From positions 80,459,624 through 80,523,623 of the forward strand of contig NC_084478.1 of NCBI RefSeq assembly GCF_027409185.1: DNA of 64,000 nt. Reading direction: 5' to 3'. This document shows, one piece after another, positions 1 to 28,030 of the stretch. The DNA is from Cynocephalus volans (lineage: Eukaryota; Chordata; Mammalia; Dermoptera; Cynocephalidae). The stretch's first letter is position 1. Each line of letters starts with the position of its first letter. The notes beneath the pieces are model-generated. The model was given only the letters and a program-made list of their open reading frames with translations, did no database searches and was not told where the DNA came from. The position numbers and the translations under genes are program-made.

Positions 1-160
1 TAGACAATCTAAGTTAAGTGCATTGTGCTGTCTACTACAGAGTTGCTATCTAAGTGAAGAGTAAGTATTCTTTATGAATCATTAGTATATTTACAATTCC
101 TCATTACCTTTTCAATGTTTTGATTGAAATTTGCATTTACCACACTGTGGAAGTACCTTT

Positions 161-271
161 TGTCCCCCCCCCCCCCCCTTTGGTGGCTCGCCACCAGTAC
201 AGGGATCCAAACCCTTGACCTTGGTGTTATCAGCACCATGCTCTAACCAAGTGAGCTAACTGGCCAACCCA
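161..271 (-). mobile_element. CYN-type tRNA-Ile SINE, monomer
   Basis: On the minus strand it reads as a tRNA-Ile-like head (box A, GATAA-type anticodon loop, box B) ending in GTACTGG. A 10-bp direct repeat AAGTACCTTT flanks it (151-160 and 272-281), the expected target-site duplication. A poly-C run sits at its tail. Confidence 0.8.
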
Positions 272-859
272 AAGTACCTTTCTTGATCATGGTTCTCTAC
301 CTTGGTTGTACATGAGGAACTCGTAAAAGATATGGATGTCCTCCTGGCCCCATCTTCAGAGGGTCTGATTTAATTGGCCTGTGATAGAGCTCAGACACCT
401 TTTAGGAGGTAAATTCTTAATATACTGCCAGGGTTGAGAATCACTGCTCTAGATACATCCAGCCATATTTTAAGACAGCTTTAGAACTATTTGGATGACA
501 TCATTTAATGATTAGTATCTCTTTGAAGTAATATATTTTACTGAGTATAGAGCTCTAATTATATATCTTACTAAGAGTATACAGTTGTATGTATACAACT
601 AAAGTATGTATTTCCTTGTCAGTAAGAGCTTGCTGCCTCTTTCAGCCATTTTTTTTAAAGAAGAGTTAGACTGGTTTAATTGTGAATAAAATAGGGCCAG
701 TCATTAGAATTATTCAGCTCAATAAAATTGGAGTAGATCCAATTTTTAATTTTTCCCTTCAGGACCCATTTTGCTCATGAGAACATGAGACGTGAGAAGT
801 TATTTTGATAACACTGAGGTTTGTAAATAATGAAAGAGCACTAAATGTATTTTTTGTTG

Positions 860-940
860 TTGATTTGGGGGGGGGGATCCAAACCCCTGACCTTGGTGTT
901 ACCAGCACCATGCTCTCCCAAGTGAGCTAACCAGCCAGCT
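860..940 (-). mobile_element. CYN-type SINE fragment
   Basis: Minus-strand tRNA-Ile-like segment with the same GGTGCTGGTAACACCAAGG core as the copy at 161. Ends are degraded and I could not define a clean target duplication. Confidence 0.65.
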
Positions 941-1076
941 CTGGTTTTAAAGATGAAATCAGATTTAATTATACTAGAAAATGTAATTGGAGGTCTAAAG
1001 TGGTCTCAGAATAAAAAATTGCAATTGGGAAATTAATCTGCCAAAATCCTAACTTGCTCTGTCTTGTAATTTTTAG

Positions 1077-17269
<16,193 letters not shown>

Positions 17270-19376
17270 ATAAAGACAGAGAATCACTCCTATACCTGAG
17301 CCTCAACCTTCTGGGGGAAAGGGAACTATATAACATACCTTTACTTATCTGTACAGTACCATGTTGCAGATGGGTGATATATAATGATAATAGAATAGCA
17401 CAGCCAGACTTGCTTCCTGCATGATTGGGAGAGACACAAGACATGGGAAACTGCTGTTCCACAAGGAATCTCCATAAAACTTTGCAGCAACCAGGTGGTG
17501 CATAGGTCTGGAAGGTCTGATCTCCCTTGGTCTTCCATGGGATGGTTAGTGTGGAGGGGAGATGTAGATTGTCCAGCCGTTTTGTGATTCCATGGATTGA
17601 TTGAGTCTTCTGAAATTAAGGTCTTTTTCTTTATATTTTGGGTATTGGAGCTTTTAAAAATGTTTGGTTTCAGGTATTTTTATTCATGTGAAGTGTATAT
17701 GATTCTCTTGAGATGAGGTTTTAAGCTAAAATGTTACTCCCTGTTTTAGTTTCTGAACTCTGACAGATTAACAGGGACTTTGCTGGTGTAGTCTTTTATA
17801 GGTTTTATAAACCACTCGAGCCTATATCAGTCATTTTAGTGTCTGACCTAATGTTTGGAGCTCTCAGTGCTTTATTGGTTTAGATGATGACTCAAAATTT
17901 TTTCTGGTCCATTTCCTATTTTCTTCTCTCCCTCTCCTTAAGTAGAAGTTTTAAGTTTTTTATCTCAGCTAACAAAACCAAGTCTGATTCAAGACATCCC
18001 AGAGTGTTTCTCTTAAACACACTATCTGCTGCCAAATAAAAATTCTTAGGAGTGATTATTATTAATTATGAAGGGCACAGTTGTGGTACTGTCATTGATA
18101 ATAGTATAGATTTTTTTTTTTTTTTTTTGCCTAATTTTGACCTATTTCACCAGTGTTTTACCCTTAACTGCCCCTTCTATGCTGCTTCCAAAAGTGATAG
18201 TGTCTGTGATAAGATTTTTATCTTCCTTTCTAAAGTTCATTTCTTTTTTAAAGTGAGTCCTGTTCTTCCTATTTCTTTCAGCAGAAATGAAATCCCAGGT
18301 AAGTATAAGTATTAAATATTTGATCAGTAAGTCACAGTTATCTCCAATACATTAAATATCTTTCATTGAAAAACATAGGTAAAATCTCTAAAGGACCATC
18401 TGTGTATACAAGTAATTATTTTTCAGACTTTGTTGGGTATTACATAATAACTGTCTTCTGGGCTTGGTCTTGAAGTTTGTCTAGATTCAGCCTCAGAGGT
18501 AGTGAACTGCACTGCTACTTGAATTGGAGTACTAATTAGATTTTAGGCCTCCTGGAGCTTGAGTTCTTGGTATTAATCATAGGAATAATACAATAAAGGG
18601 TTGAGGGCTTGAGGCTTAAACAAGCCAACATATGAATATGTTTTGTCTTGTTGTACTGTACTTATGCTATTCAGTCACAGATAATTTTTCGTCTGCTAGT
18701 AGTGTTCTGGATGATAATGTCTTTCCAAAGTGCTGAGGCAGCGCACCTATTCTGTAGTTGCAGCTGATGCCTGAATGTATCCTAACTGACAAATTATTGA
18801 TTAATAAGAACTTGAATTTCTGAAAGATTCTCACTGCTAACCAAATTCTGAGCAAGGAGTCTCAAATGTGATTCTGAACCAGAATTACATGTTAATGAAC
18901 TTTGTACCTTTTAATAATGTAAATCAAGAAACATCAGATAAGGGATTTCTTAATTTATTTTTTACGTGATTGAAATATGAGTTAAAGGTTGCCAGCATGG
19001 TTGCAGACAAACTGGTGTTTCAAGTTCATCAAACTACTTAATGTGGAATAGGATAATATACTTCCAGTGCCCTCAAGGCTGCGTAACCATACAGCCATTT
19101 TACATAGCACATCATTTCTCCTATAGGGATGAACTTTTTCCTGGCACGAAAAGTAGCCTCTCTGATTGAAGCTTTGCTTATTGTAACAGGCTTTTATTTC
19201 CAGGTAACATGTCTGTGGAAGACTTAATTATGAATAGAGATATAGATATTACTGGAAACTAATTGTTTTTTCTATTATATTCTGCTTTATCAAAAAAAAG
19301 TAAAACATTTAAATTGTGCTACAGAAATTCAGATGTTGTCTTGCGATATTTAAACAATAAACGAATGATTTCCCCT
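17270..19376 (+). other. OGT: OGT 3' UTR
   Basis: About 2.1 kb of AT-rich sequence without clear interspersed repeats, running from the stop codon to the AATAAA at 19356. Length is similar to the human OGT 3' UTR. Several short ORFs inside are not supported. Confidence 0.8.
19356..19361 (+). terminator. OGT: OGT polyadenylation signal
   Basis: Canonical AATAAA, followed about 35 bases later by a GT-rich tract (GATGTATTTTGTGG). Other AATAAA hexamers at about 17270 and 18035 could serve shorter isoforms. Confidence 0.75.
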
Positions 19377-19905
19377 TAATATGGCTGATGTATTTTGTGG
19401 CCTTTTATACTGAGTGTTGGACAGAATAATAGGGTCATCCAGTGACCAAATCTACATGTCAACAGCTCCAAATAACAAAAGGGCCAGATTTTTCTACTGT
19501 AGCTATGATCCTAAGAATTATTTTTTCTCAGTCAAGTCTGGTGGAGAGGTGGGGTCGGTTGGTATGAGCCATTAAAACGACAACAAAGCCTACGACCCCC
19601 CCACATACCCATTCATGCTTGTTGCTCTTTTGCTTATGACCACTCTGGCTTCATCTACCCTTATAGTTTCATTTTTGGCTCTGGGGGCAAAATTCTGTTC
19701 TGTACAGTAATTAAACTCAGCCATCAGAGATCAGAACAGGCTGTTTGGCCGCCAGTTTTCTCAGATATAAATGAGAGGGGAAAAGTGGTTGTTTTTTTTT
19801 TTTTTTTCCTGATAAAATTTTAGGCAATTTACTTCTCAACTTCTGTGGGTTGCACCCTCAAAGCTTTAATGTAGATTATTGTTTGTTTCCTAAAAGATGA
19901 TGTAG

Positions 19906-20021
19906 GGGGCCTGCCCATGGCTCACTCAGGACTCAGGAGAGAGTGGTGCTGAAAACACCAAGTCAAGGGCTAAGATCCCCTTACCGGTCATCTTTTTTAA
20001 AAAAAAAAAAAAAAAAAAAAA
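19906..20021 (+). mobile_element. CYN-type SINE, monomer
   Basis: Plus strand: GGGCCTGCCCATGGCTCAC head, AACACCAAGTCAAGGGCTAA, GATCCCCTTACCGGTCATCT end and a poly-A tail. A small internal duplication (ACTCAGGACTCAGG) lies in box A. Confidence 0.8.
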
Positions 20022-20424
20022 GATATGGAAAGAAAGGTCCACTAGCATCCTCATAGAAGTTTTGCTTCCATCCTCTTCCATTTGTTGAGAATCTATCTGT
20101 TATTTCCAGTCTACTTCAGCTCCTCCTGCCTTCACTCTAAAGGAGTTGCTTGCACATCTTGAATAAACTTGTGTAACTTCCGAACTGCCTGTTTTTAAGA
20201 TTCGATTCTAATCCTAACCCACTCTTACTTGAAGCATATACCTCTTCATTCTAGCTAACGTTTAGGTTTTTTGCCCAATCCTCTGGGGTACAATTATGTA
20301 ATCCCCATTTTTATAGAAAAAGCTTGTAGAAGTTAATTTGCAAGTTTGTCATAGAGAGTTTTATCCCATTCCTTGCCAACTCAGAATGTAACGTTAAGTA
20401 TGTAGGCAGGTTCTTAAGTAGGTT

Positions 20425-20580
20425 TTGGAACTAGCACTGTTGGAGTTTGAATCCCAACTCTGCCGCTAGCCCTGTGCTCTCTAAAATGAGAGCACTAACG
20501 TTGCCTACTTTTTAAAGTGTAAGTATTAAATCCACATAAAACCAAACACTTGGAACAATGCCTAGCACAAAATAAAAATG
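20425..20580 (+). repeat. MIR-like fragment
   Basis: GAGTTTGAATCCCAACTCTG followed later by AACAATGCCTAGCACA fits a diverged MIR with the middle reduced. Confidence 0.5.
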
Positions 20581-21357
20581 CAGGGGTGTTTTATTTGTAT
20601 TCTCTTGGCCAAACCACCTAAATTACGAACTGTACGGGTGCCTGCTGGAGTAATGGGCGCAATCTAGCACGCATTTGCTTCTCCCGTTTTTTTCTTGGTG
20701 TGTTTGGAGCGAGCTCCAAAATGCTTCAAGTAACCAACCCTTCTTTATCTCCAGGGTTCGGAGGGGTCCGGAAGCAAATGTCATGGGTCAATGTTGCTAG
20801 GCACTGCTGGGCTGTTTCCTTGCTCTTATCTAGGAGTTTAGGTGGCCCTCCCCTGCTAGCCCGGAGTGAGTAGCTTGGAAGGTAGGCAAACGGACTTAAG
20901 AGGTTTGGGCAATTCAAGCGCGGAACAAGGCCTCGACCACCCCACACCCCGTCTACCTCCCCCAACTGCTGCCTCACTCCACTAGCACCGCTCAGGCCCA
21001 GACCTCCCCCACCCCCCGCCAATTTCCCGTGTATCACAAGTTTTCACAAGGAAGAAACTTTGTTAGGGAGGATTCAACTCGGTTTTTGTTTATCACCCAA
21101 AAAGTTAATTTAAGGTAGGTACCTTTAGCCACAGAATCGGGTTGGGGTCTCCGAGCTCTGTATTGAAATGGCGCTTACTGGACAAAGAAGCAACATCCGG
21201 GTGAAGTGAAAGACCTGATTCTGGAAGCGCTGCAGATAGGCGCTAAATTTGATTTTGTAGTTATTATGTTCAGATTTGCCTGGTGACCAAGCTGTGATAG
21301 TTGGGTACAGGGAACACGGGAACACGTCAATTCCTACCGCACTCCGGCTCCGGGCTC

Positions 21358-21364
21358 TATAAAA
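21358..21364 (+). promoter_or_regulatory. GCNA: TATA box of the GCNA promoter
   Basis: TATAAAA in a GC-rich context, 30 bp before CTCACAGTTGCTCAGG, which I take as the start region. The first spliced exon ends 104 bp further at a good donor (AGCAG|GTAGGT). A TATA promoter fits a germ-line restricted gene. Confidence 0.7.
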
Positions 21365-21387
21365 GGGTTTGCTCCCGGCGTCCCTCA

Positions 21388-21468
21388 CAGTTGCTCAGGA
21401 TCTTGCACACACTCAGCTGGCAGTCGGGGGTGAGCTGCAGTCAGCCACGCCGGAGGCTACAAGAGCAG
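21388..21468 (+). pseudogene. GCNA: GCNA exon 1, non-coding
   Basis: Placed from the TATA box to the donor CAG|GTAGGTGACT at 21469. It has no in-frame ATG continuing into exon 2. The start is inferred from TATA spacing. Confidence 0.6.
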
Positions 21469-21719
21469 GTAGGTGACTGGTTGGACTGAGATGGGTACTG
21501 ATGCGGAAACAATTTAGAAGCTAATCCTAGTGGAGCAGACTTAATTAAAATCAGGACCGCCATATACCTTAGATTCTGATTGCCCATGAACCTTTGGACA
21601 GGTTCAGGCAAAATATTTTTCCTGTTTCCACTAAAAAAAAAGGGGGAGGGTGGCTTTTGGAAGAAGGATTATTATTTTTGTTATTAGTGATATTTGGGTA
21701 CGGCGGAAATGGGGAATGG

Positions 21720-22600
21720 GGGGTAGAGATTTCAGTGGAGGTGTGAGGGAGTGGAGCGGGGCTGGAGGGCAGTTAGGGGGGGTGTTCCAGGCCCTAGCGG
21801 TGAAAGAAAGGCTGGAGGTTTGAGGTGGGACAAGAGAATGGAAGCATGAGGTGGGGGGGTGGGGGTGGGGAGGAGTCTGGGCCTGAGCGGTGCTGGTGGA
21901 GTGAGGCAGCAGTGGGGGGAGGTAGAGGGGGTGTGGGGGTGGTCGAGGCCTGTTTGGTGGAAGATCGACTGGCACATTGAGGTGGGAATGGGGGAGTGGA
22001 AGAGGGAGTGAGTGGACGGTGGGCAGGGATCTTGGTATGTTTGGTTGCGAACCAACGGGGGTGGAAGGCGGGATGGGGGCCAGGGAGAGGTTCGATAGAG
22101 GCACGTGGGAGCAGAAGCCCGCTTGGCGGAAGACCCAGTGGAGACGGGGCAGTGAGGGAAGGATTGGAGATCGAGGCCCGATTGGTGGAAGACTGGCGGA
22201 GGGGGAAGTGGGAGAGGGCCTATGCCTGTTGCTGGGGCTGAGCCGGAGTCGGGGAAGGGAGGCATGCGGAGAGGGGGAGGGGTCAAGGCCTGATTGGTGG
22301 AAGACTGGCTGGGGGGCGGCAGTAGGAAGGTAGACACGTGGCAGACGTGGTGGCCAGATTGGTGGAACACAGTGGGGGGGAAGTGGCCTAGTCTGGGTAA
22401 GACCACCTGAGAGTTGGGAGAAAGGGGGTGGAGAGGTCAATGCCTGATAAGTGGAGGACTTCCTTGGGGCGGGAGGTGGAGGAAAGGCGTAGGGAGGGTG
22501 GAGGCGGGGCGTGGGGGTGGGAGAGGCCTGATTGGTGGAAAACCAATGCATTTGGAGGCTAGAGAGCACTGCGCGAGGACTGAGTAAAGATTGGTGTATA
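21720..22600 (+). repeat. G-rich minisatellite with repeated CCTGATTGGTGGAAGA unit
   Basis: At least seven degenerate units, spaced about 30-170 bp, share GGCCTGATTGGTGGAAGACT-like cores (near 21950, 22115, 22175, 22290, 22350, 22440, 22530), separated by GGGG-rich filler. Most contain ATTGG, the inverse of CCAAT. It sits 250-1100 bp downstream of the GCNA start, in intron 1. The strand composition bias produces long proline-rich ORFs on minus that I do not accept as genes. Confidence 0.7.
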
Positions 22601-22947
22601 CTAAAGCCTTACAGTGAGGAGAAAATTTATCTAGAGGCTAGTTTGTTTCCTTTGCACACCTCCGTAACACGAGATGTTTGAGGTGACTTACCATCAGGGG
22701 TCTCCGTGTGCTTTGGGCTTTCATATTTGGAGCAAGGCGGGAATGGGTGCTACGCCTGGTCTCTAGTTTTCTCCATCTAGGAAAAGTCTGCAACAAAACA
22801 AATTTAAATACTTTTAATTTCACAGAGAAGTTTTGGCTTTAAATTAGGGTGAGTAAACTGCCCAAAGGTAAGTGCAGACTGCAGAAATGTCTCATAGGTT
22901 CTGAGTTCTGGTTTTCTTGAGAGAGTATGTTTTTGTCTTGATTAAAG

Positions 22948-23002
22948 ACATGGACAGGTCTGAAGAACAGCCCGGCCAGTCGCACATCCAGGATGATGAT
23001 TG
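22948..23002 (+). pseudogene. GCNA: GCNA exon 2, with start codon
   Basis: Acceptor TTAAAG at 22947, ATG at 22950-22952, then MDRSEEQPGQSHIQDDD and a split Cys codon at the donor. It aligns with the human start, which leads into the EDEDCYIL segment. Frame open. Confidence 0.75.
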
Positions 23003-23767
23003 GTGAGATTTGAAAAGTTCTATTTTCTCTTAGTTTGGTCTAACTCTGTTGGCAGAACAACTTTCTCAGAAAGTATGTGTTTATTTCATTTAGCGTCTGC
23101 ACAGTGTACTTATAACTTGGTTAGTCATATGAAATGAGAATTGTAAAGAACGATCTTAGAATCTAGGAGTCCAGTCTCCTGTGCAATGCACGAATCCCTT
23201 GTATAACCCTTCTTTAGTGGCCAGGAGCTCACAACTCCATGAAGCAACACGATGCATGGTTGAAAATGTGTAATTTCTAGAAAGTTCTTCTATCTGATGA
23301 AATTCAAACCTGCGGTTAGGCAACTTCCACCCCGTTGTTGATAGTGCTGCCCTCTAGAGGGACGTAGATGAAGTATTTTTCTTCTCCATAATAATGGGAG
23401 GCATTTTATGAGCGATGTTTGTAAGTCTCTCTTCTGGAATGCCGCCCTATTTTTCCCTTCACAAATAGGCATGTAAGTGTATAACATGGGAGAAGGTACA
23501 AACCATAGACCAGAGAGTCTGGAAATAGTCGCAAATACATATGAAAATGTAGTTCACAATAAAAACCACATTTCACATCAGTGGGAAAGATGGATTTGGC
23601 TGAACATTTGGAAAAAAAAAGTTGGATTCTTACTTTATTACTCCTTATACCAAAATAAATTACACATGGATCAAATATTTAAAAAATGAAACCATTAAAA
23701 ATGCTAGAGGAAAATATAGGTTGATTTTGTTTCCAATAATTTTTGGAGTGCAAAGTTCTTTCTAAGC

Positions 23768-23870
23768 TTTTTTTTTTTTTTTTTTTTTTAGAGATGACCG
23801 GTAAGGGGATCTTAACCCTTGACTTAGTGTTATCAGCACCACACTCTCCCGAGTGAGCCATGGGCTGGCC
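23768..23870 (-). mobile_element. CYN-type SINE, right monomer
   Basis: Minus strand; ends GATGACCGGTAAGGGGATCT on plus after a T-run. The target duplication CTTTCTAAG lies on both sides. Confidence 0.8.
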
Positions 23871-24107
23871 CTTTCTAAGTTTGATATCAAACAAAAACCA
23901 TAAAAATGGCAAATAAAAAAAAAGTTTACATCTGATAAAGGGCTATTTTCTTTAATCTACAAGGAACTTTTATAAGTAAATAAGGTTAAAAAAGGTGAAT
24001 GGTGAACAAACAAATAGAAAATGGGCAAAGAATATTAGAAGAAAGCGGTCAGGAAAAAAATACAAATGGCTCATAGACATTAAAATTTATTCAACTTTTA
24101 ATTATAC

Positions 24108-24190
24108 AGGTGTACTTCAAAAAGTTTATGGAAAGATTTGTATTATCTTTCAGATCTATTTTTCCATGAACTTTTTGAGGTACCCTTATA
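24108..24190. mobile_element. About 80-bp terminal-inverted-repeat MITE, copy 3
   Basis: GTACTTCAAAAAGTTTATGG on the left and CATGAACTTTTTGAGGTACC on the right pair as a foldback. Best preserved of the three copies, flanked by TA. Confidence 0.65.
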
Positions 24191-24267
24191 TTATAATTAA
24201 AAATAAAAACATTTTAAATGAGATGCTGTTTTTCATAAATCAGATTGGCAAAGATAAGAAAAAGTTT

Positions 24268-24439
24268 TTTGTTTTTTGTTTTTTAAAAGATGACCGGTAA
24301 GGGGATCTTAACCCTTGACTTGGTGTTGTCAGCACCACGCTCACCCAGTGAGCTAACTGGCCATCCATATATGGGATCCGAACTCGTGGCCTTGGTGTTA
24401 ACAGCACCCCACTCTCCCGAGCAAGCCACAGGCCTGCCC
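24268..24439 (-). mobile_element. CYN-type SINE, dimer
   Basis: Two tRNA-Ile-like monomers joined through CCATATATGGGATCC. An 11-bp target duplication AGAAAAAGTTT lies at 24257-24267 and 24440-24450. Confidence 0.88.
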
Positions 24440-24633
24440 AGAAAAAGTTTGATAATACCCAGTGTTTGCAAATTTGTAGGAAAAACAGCAATCTCATATA
24501 GTCTTCTTGGGAGTACAAATTGGTGCAACCTTTTTGGAGGGCGGTCTGGCTGTATCAACACTTAAATGCCCATGCCTTTTGCCCCCGCAGTTCCACTACT
24601 AGGATTTTTTTTCACTTTTAAAACAATTTTATT

Positions 24634-24779
24634 GGGCCGAGCCCGTGGCGCACTTGGGAGAGTGCGGCGCTGGGAGCGCAGCGACGCTCCCGCCGCGGGT
24701 TCGGATCCTATATAGGAATGGCAATGGCCGTGCACTCACTGGCTGTGTACCGGTCATGAAAAAGACAAAAAAAAAAAAA
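24634..24779 (+). mobile_element. GC-rich second-class SINE, copy 2
   Basis: GGGCCGAGCCCGTGGCGCAC head, CGCAGCGACGCTCCCGCCGC arm, CTATATAGGA joint, GTACCGGTCATGAAAAAGAC end. A 15-bp target duplication TAAAACAATTTTATT sits at 24619-24633 and 24780-24794. Confidence 0.9.
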
Positions 24780-25488
24780 TAAAACAATTTTATTTAATTT
24801 CTTTATACATGCACTCACATACGCATAAGTTCATAGATGTGATTATATTATACATGTCCTTCATGTAGTTCAATCTTATTTTCTCTTGACTTCTTTCTTT
24901 ATCTTCTATGTCTCTTTTCCCTGTAACCCATGCTAAATATTTGTGTCCTTTCAAACTTTTCTCCATGTTCATATAATCATATAGACATATACAGGCTGTT
25001 TTGTTCTTCGTTCAGATCTTTGAAAGAAGGATGTATTATTTAATTACCGGTACACAAAGAAATATGTACAAGGACATTTATTGCAGCATTGTTTGTAATA
25101 GAAAAAATTTGGAAAGAGCTTAAATGCCCTAAGGGTCTAGTTGAATAATTTACAGATCATGCAAAAAATGTGGTGAGAGCTATGTGTACTGATAGGGGAA
25201 AGACTAAGATATACGAAGTAAAAAATGCAAGCTGCAGAACAATCTATATAGAATAATACTATTTGTTAAAACAAAAAAGATATGTGCATTTGACTAGTGC
25301 TGATATGTGCTTATGCTTAAGAACTTTCTAGAAGGATAAATAAGGTACATTGTTTATTGCTGGTGAGTGGGACTGCTGGAGAAACAGGGACAAAGTGTGC
25401 CTCTTTCTCACTCTTCATTCAGTGTTCTTTATCAGTTACAAAAACTAGTAAACTTTATTGCCTGATAGTCATTAAAACGGGGGTGGAG

Positions 25489-25654
25489 GGCCGAGCCCGT
25501 GGTGCACTCGGGAGAGTGCAGTGCTGGGAGCGCGGCGACGCTCCCGCCGCGGGTTCGGATCCTATATAGGAATGGCCGGTGCGCTCACTGGCTGAGTACC
25601 GGTCACGAAAAAGACAAAAAATAAATAAATAAATAAATAAAATAAAAATAAAAA
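25489..25654 (+). mobile_element. GC-rich second-class SINE, copy 3
   Basis: Same family as 24634, tail (TAAA)n. A 16-bp target duplication TAAAACGGGGGTGGAG sits at 25473-25488 and 25655-25670. The perfect duplication implies recent insertion. Confidence 0.9.
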
Positions 25655-26593
25655 TAAAACGGGGGTGGAGATTTGAAAAGACTGCAGCAAACAGACATTG
25701 GAAAATACACATTTTAGCTAGTAATAAAAGGAATGCTAATTTAAAAGTTATTTACATATTAAATTAGCAAATTTAAAATATTTCATGCTGCCGACATCAT
25801 AAACTGATACAACCCTTTGGAAATGATTAATCAGATGTACCAAGAGCTATAAAATTGGACATACTTTTGATTAATTTGATTTGGGGGAACCAATTCTAGG
25901 AAAATCCAGTTGAGAAAAGTAATGAAATGCACAAGGATGCTTTTTGCAGCATTAATTTAAAAATTAAAGTAATATTTGTGTGATCAAAAATGCAAAAGAT
26001 CATCTGCCTCTCCAAATACAGAAAACGAAAAAAAAAAAATGCAAAAGATCAAATCATAGCTCTCCATGACCCTCAAGTCACTCGCCCACAAATAGGGAGT
26101 GGGGCAGATGGTTGGCAGTAGTTGTCCTGAGAGGTAAATGGGAGCTCTGGTTTATTCAGCCCCTTGCAGATTTGGTTAACAGAAGTCATGTCTCTAGCAT
26201 TTGATGATGAATTGATAAACCCAAGTTTCTGAAGCTACAGGTGCAAAGACCAGATCCCGGACTTATGGTTGGAGATAGGCTTTGAGGCTGGACAGCAACT
26301 CGTCAGTCTGTATACCCACCCTACCTGCAGATTGGGACCTTCCATTACTTCCCTGTGATCTGGGCACTGTATTTTCATTAATGCAGATAAGATTGTTAGT
26401 TGGTTTTTTTTTTGGCCTTCACATACATGGGCATACATGTGTAATTAAGTTTTACATGGAAAAAATTATTACTTAGTGAGTTCTGGTAGGCAAAATCCTT
26501 TCAAAGTATGGTGGGGGGGAGTAGAAAATAATAAAAGAGGTCCTTGGAATGACTTTTTGAGATTCATTTATACATTCAGTGATTCAACAAATA

Positions 26594-26669
26594 TTGGTTG
26601 GTTAGAACACAATGCTATAACACCAAGGTCAGGGTTCAGATCCCCGTACTGGCCAGCAGCTAAAAAAAA
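26594..26669 (+). mobile_element. CYN-type SINE fragment
   Basis: TTGGTTAGAACACAATGCTA, AACACCAAGGTCAGGGTTCA, GATCCCCGTACTGGCCAGCA and an A-tail: a first-class monomer with GTACTGG end, 5'-truncated. Confidence 0.7.
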
Positions 26670-27000
26670 AAATACTGATTCCTGACTTTGTACTGAACAA
26701 TGTGAAACAAATACACTTCCAAGTCTTTGCATAGCTTACCGTCTGGGGTGGGGGATAGAAACATGTAAACAGGCAGTTCCAGTGGAGTGTGATAAATGGT
26801 GTTATGGGGCAGAAGTACATGATCCCATAGGAGCACAGAGGAGGGCAAGCATTATCTTGTTTACTTTTCACAACAGCCCTATGAAATAAATGGTTCTTTT
26901 ACAACTGAGGCCCAAGAACTTGGTGTTACAGAAGTCTAGGTGAGAAGTGATGGTAGCTTAGAGTAGGGTGGAAATAGTGGAGTTGGAGAGATTTGGATGA

Positions 27001-27221
27001 ATATATGTCACCTCTCTCAGGGTGATGGAGACGCAAAGGATTACTCAAAGCCCATTTCTCCAGAGCAGTGAGAGGCCTATTTCGGGGTTATTTCCTAGGA
27101 ATTCTTCTCTCTTGAAGAAATCATTCTGGAATTAACCCCTTCTGGGTCTCTCACTGCTCTGGAGAAATGGGCTTTGAGCAATCCTTTGTGTCTCCGTCAC
27201 CCTGGGAGAGGTGACAAATAT
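27001..27221. repeat. 74-bp inverted repeat with 73-bp spacer
   Basis: Arm 27001-27074 and arm 27148-27221 are inverse complements at 69 of 74 positions; four of five differences are transitions. The arm-spacer sequence also matches, on the minus strand, part of the ERV-like remnant near 29.39 kb. It lies in GCNA intron 2. Confidence 0.9.
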
Positions 27222-27309
27222 ACAACGTATTGTAATTCATCAGTTCTGAGATACCTTTTCACATTTTCACATTTCTGAAATTGGCATGCATCATACATCT
27301 GATGGCAGA

Positions 27310-28030
27310 TTGTACTTTGGTAGTGTTTTTTCTTTCTTAGAGGTACATATAATAATGCATCTTAGCTTAGGTGAAGTATAGAGGTAGATTCAACAGGTCT
27401 TGCTGATGGATTGGATGTGGGAGGTGAGGGAAAAAGAAGTCAAGGATGACTCCTAAGTTTTTGGCTTGCATTACTGGGTAGGTGGTGGTGCCATTGACTG
27501 AGATGGGTAAGAATGTGGTAGGAACAAGGTTGAGAGAAAAAAATCAGGAACTCTGTGTTGGTCATGTTACATTTTAAATACTTACTAAATATCCAAGATG
27601 TGAAGTAAATGATTGGAGTTCAGTGGAGAGCTCAAGGCTATTAAGACGTGGTGTCTAGGGACAGTAGAACAAATGATCCAGGAGAAAAGAGACAATGATA
27701 CAGCACAGAGTGCTGGAATTGCAGGAAGAAAATCCTTGAGAAGGCCATAGGGGATGAGATCCAAAGTACAAGGGAGGGAATTGCCTTAGTGGTAGGGACA
27801 TTGTGTTTGCTGTTAACATAGAGAAGGAGGAGAGTCTGGTGTAGTTGCAGATAGGTTGGCAGATCTGTTGGTGGGAAGATGAGGGAGTTCCCATCTAATT
27901 GCTTATATTTTCCCAGTGTCGTATGAAGCAAGGTCATTAACAAAGTGAAGGGGGTAGGGAAAGGGGGGTTTGGCACTTTGAAGGCAGAAGTTCTACTGAA
28001 ATACATAATGCAGGAGGTAGGGGACTGGTT
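27310..28030 (+). repeat. Old dispersed repeat, family not assigned
   Basis: The text (AAGTCAAGGATGACTCCTAA, GTAGGTGGTGGTGCCATTGA, AAATATCCAAGATGTGAAGT) is of a kind that recurs in mammalian genomes, and related stretches appear near 2.5 kb and 40.7-41.3 kb. I cannot name the family. Confidence 0.4.

Larger units (their letters stand above)
1..1076 (+). other. OGT: OGT intron upstream of the first visible exon
   Basis: The window opens inside an OGT intron. Earlier exons (promoter, start codon, first TPRs) lie off the left edge. Besides two CYN SINE fragments I see only AT-rich unique-looking sequence. The acceptor ends in a T-rich tract and TTTTTAG at 1076. Confidence 0.85.
19377..21357. 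other. OGT-GCNA intergenic spacer
   Basis: Two kilobases separate the OGT cleavage site from the GCNA TATA box. It holds one CYN SINE and one MIR-like fragment, then rises in GC content from about 20.63 kb towards the GCNA promoter. No gene seen. Confidence 0.7.

Noticed and set aside
21631-22569. 312-codon proline-rich ORF on the minus strand (and a 224-codon one overlapping it)
   Set aside because: It lies entirely in the G-rich minisatellite of GCNA intron 1. Stop-poor frames are expected from the strand bias, and there are no domains or splice context.
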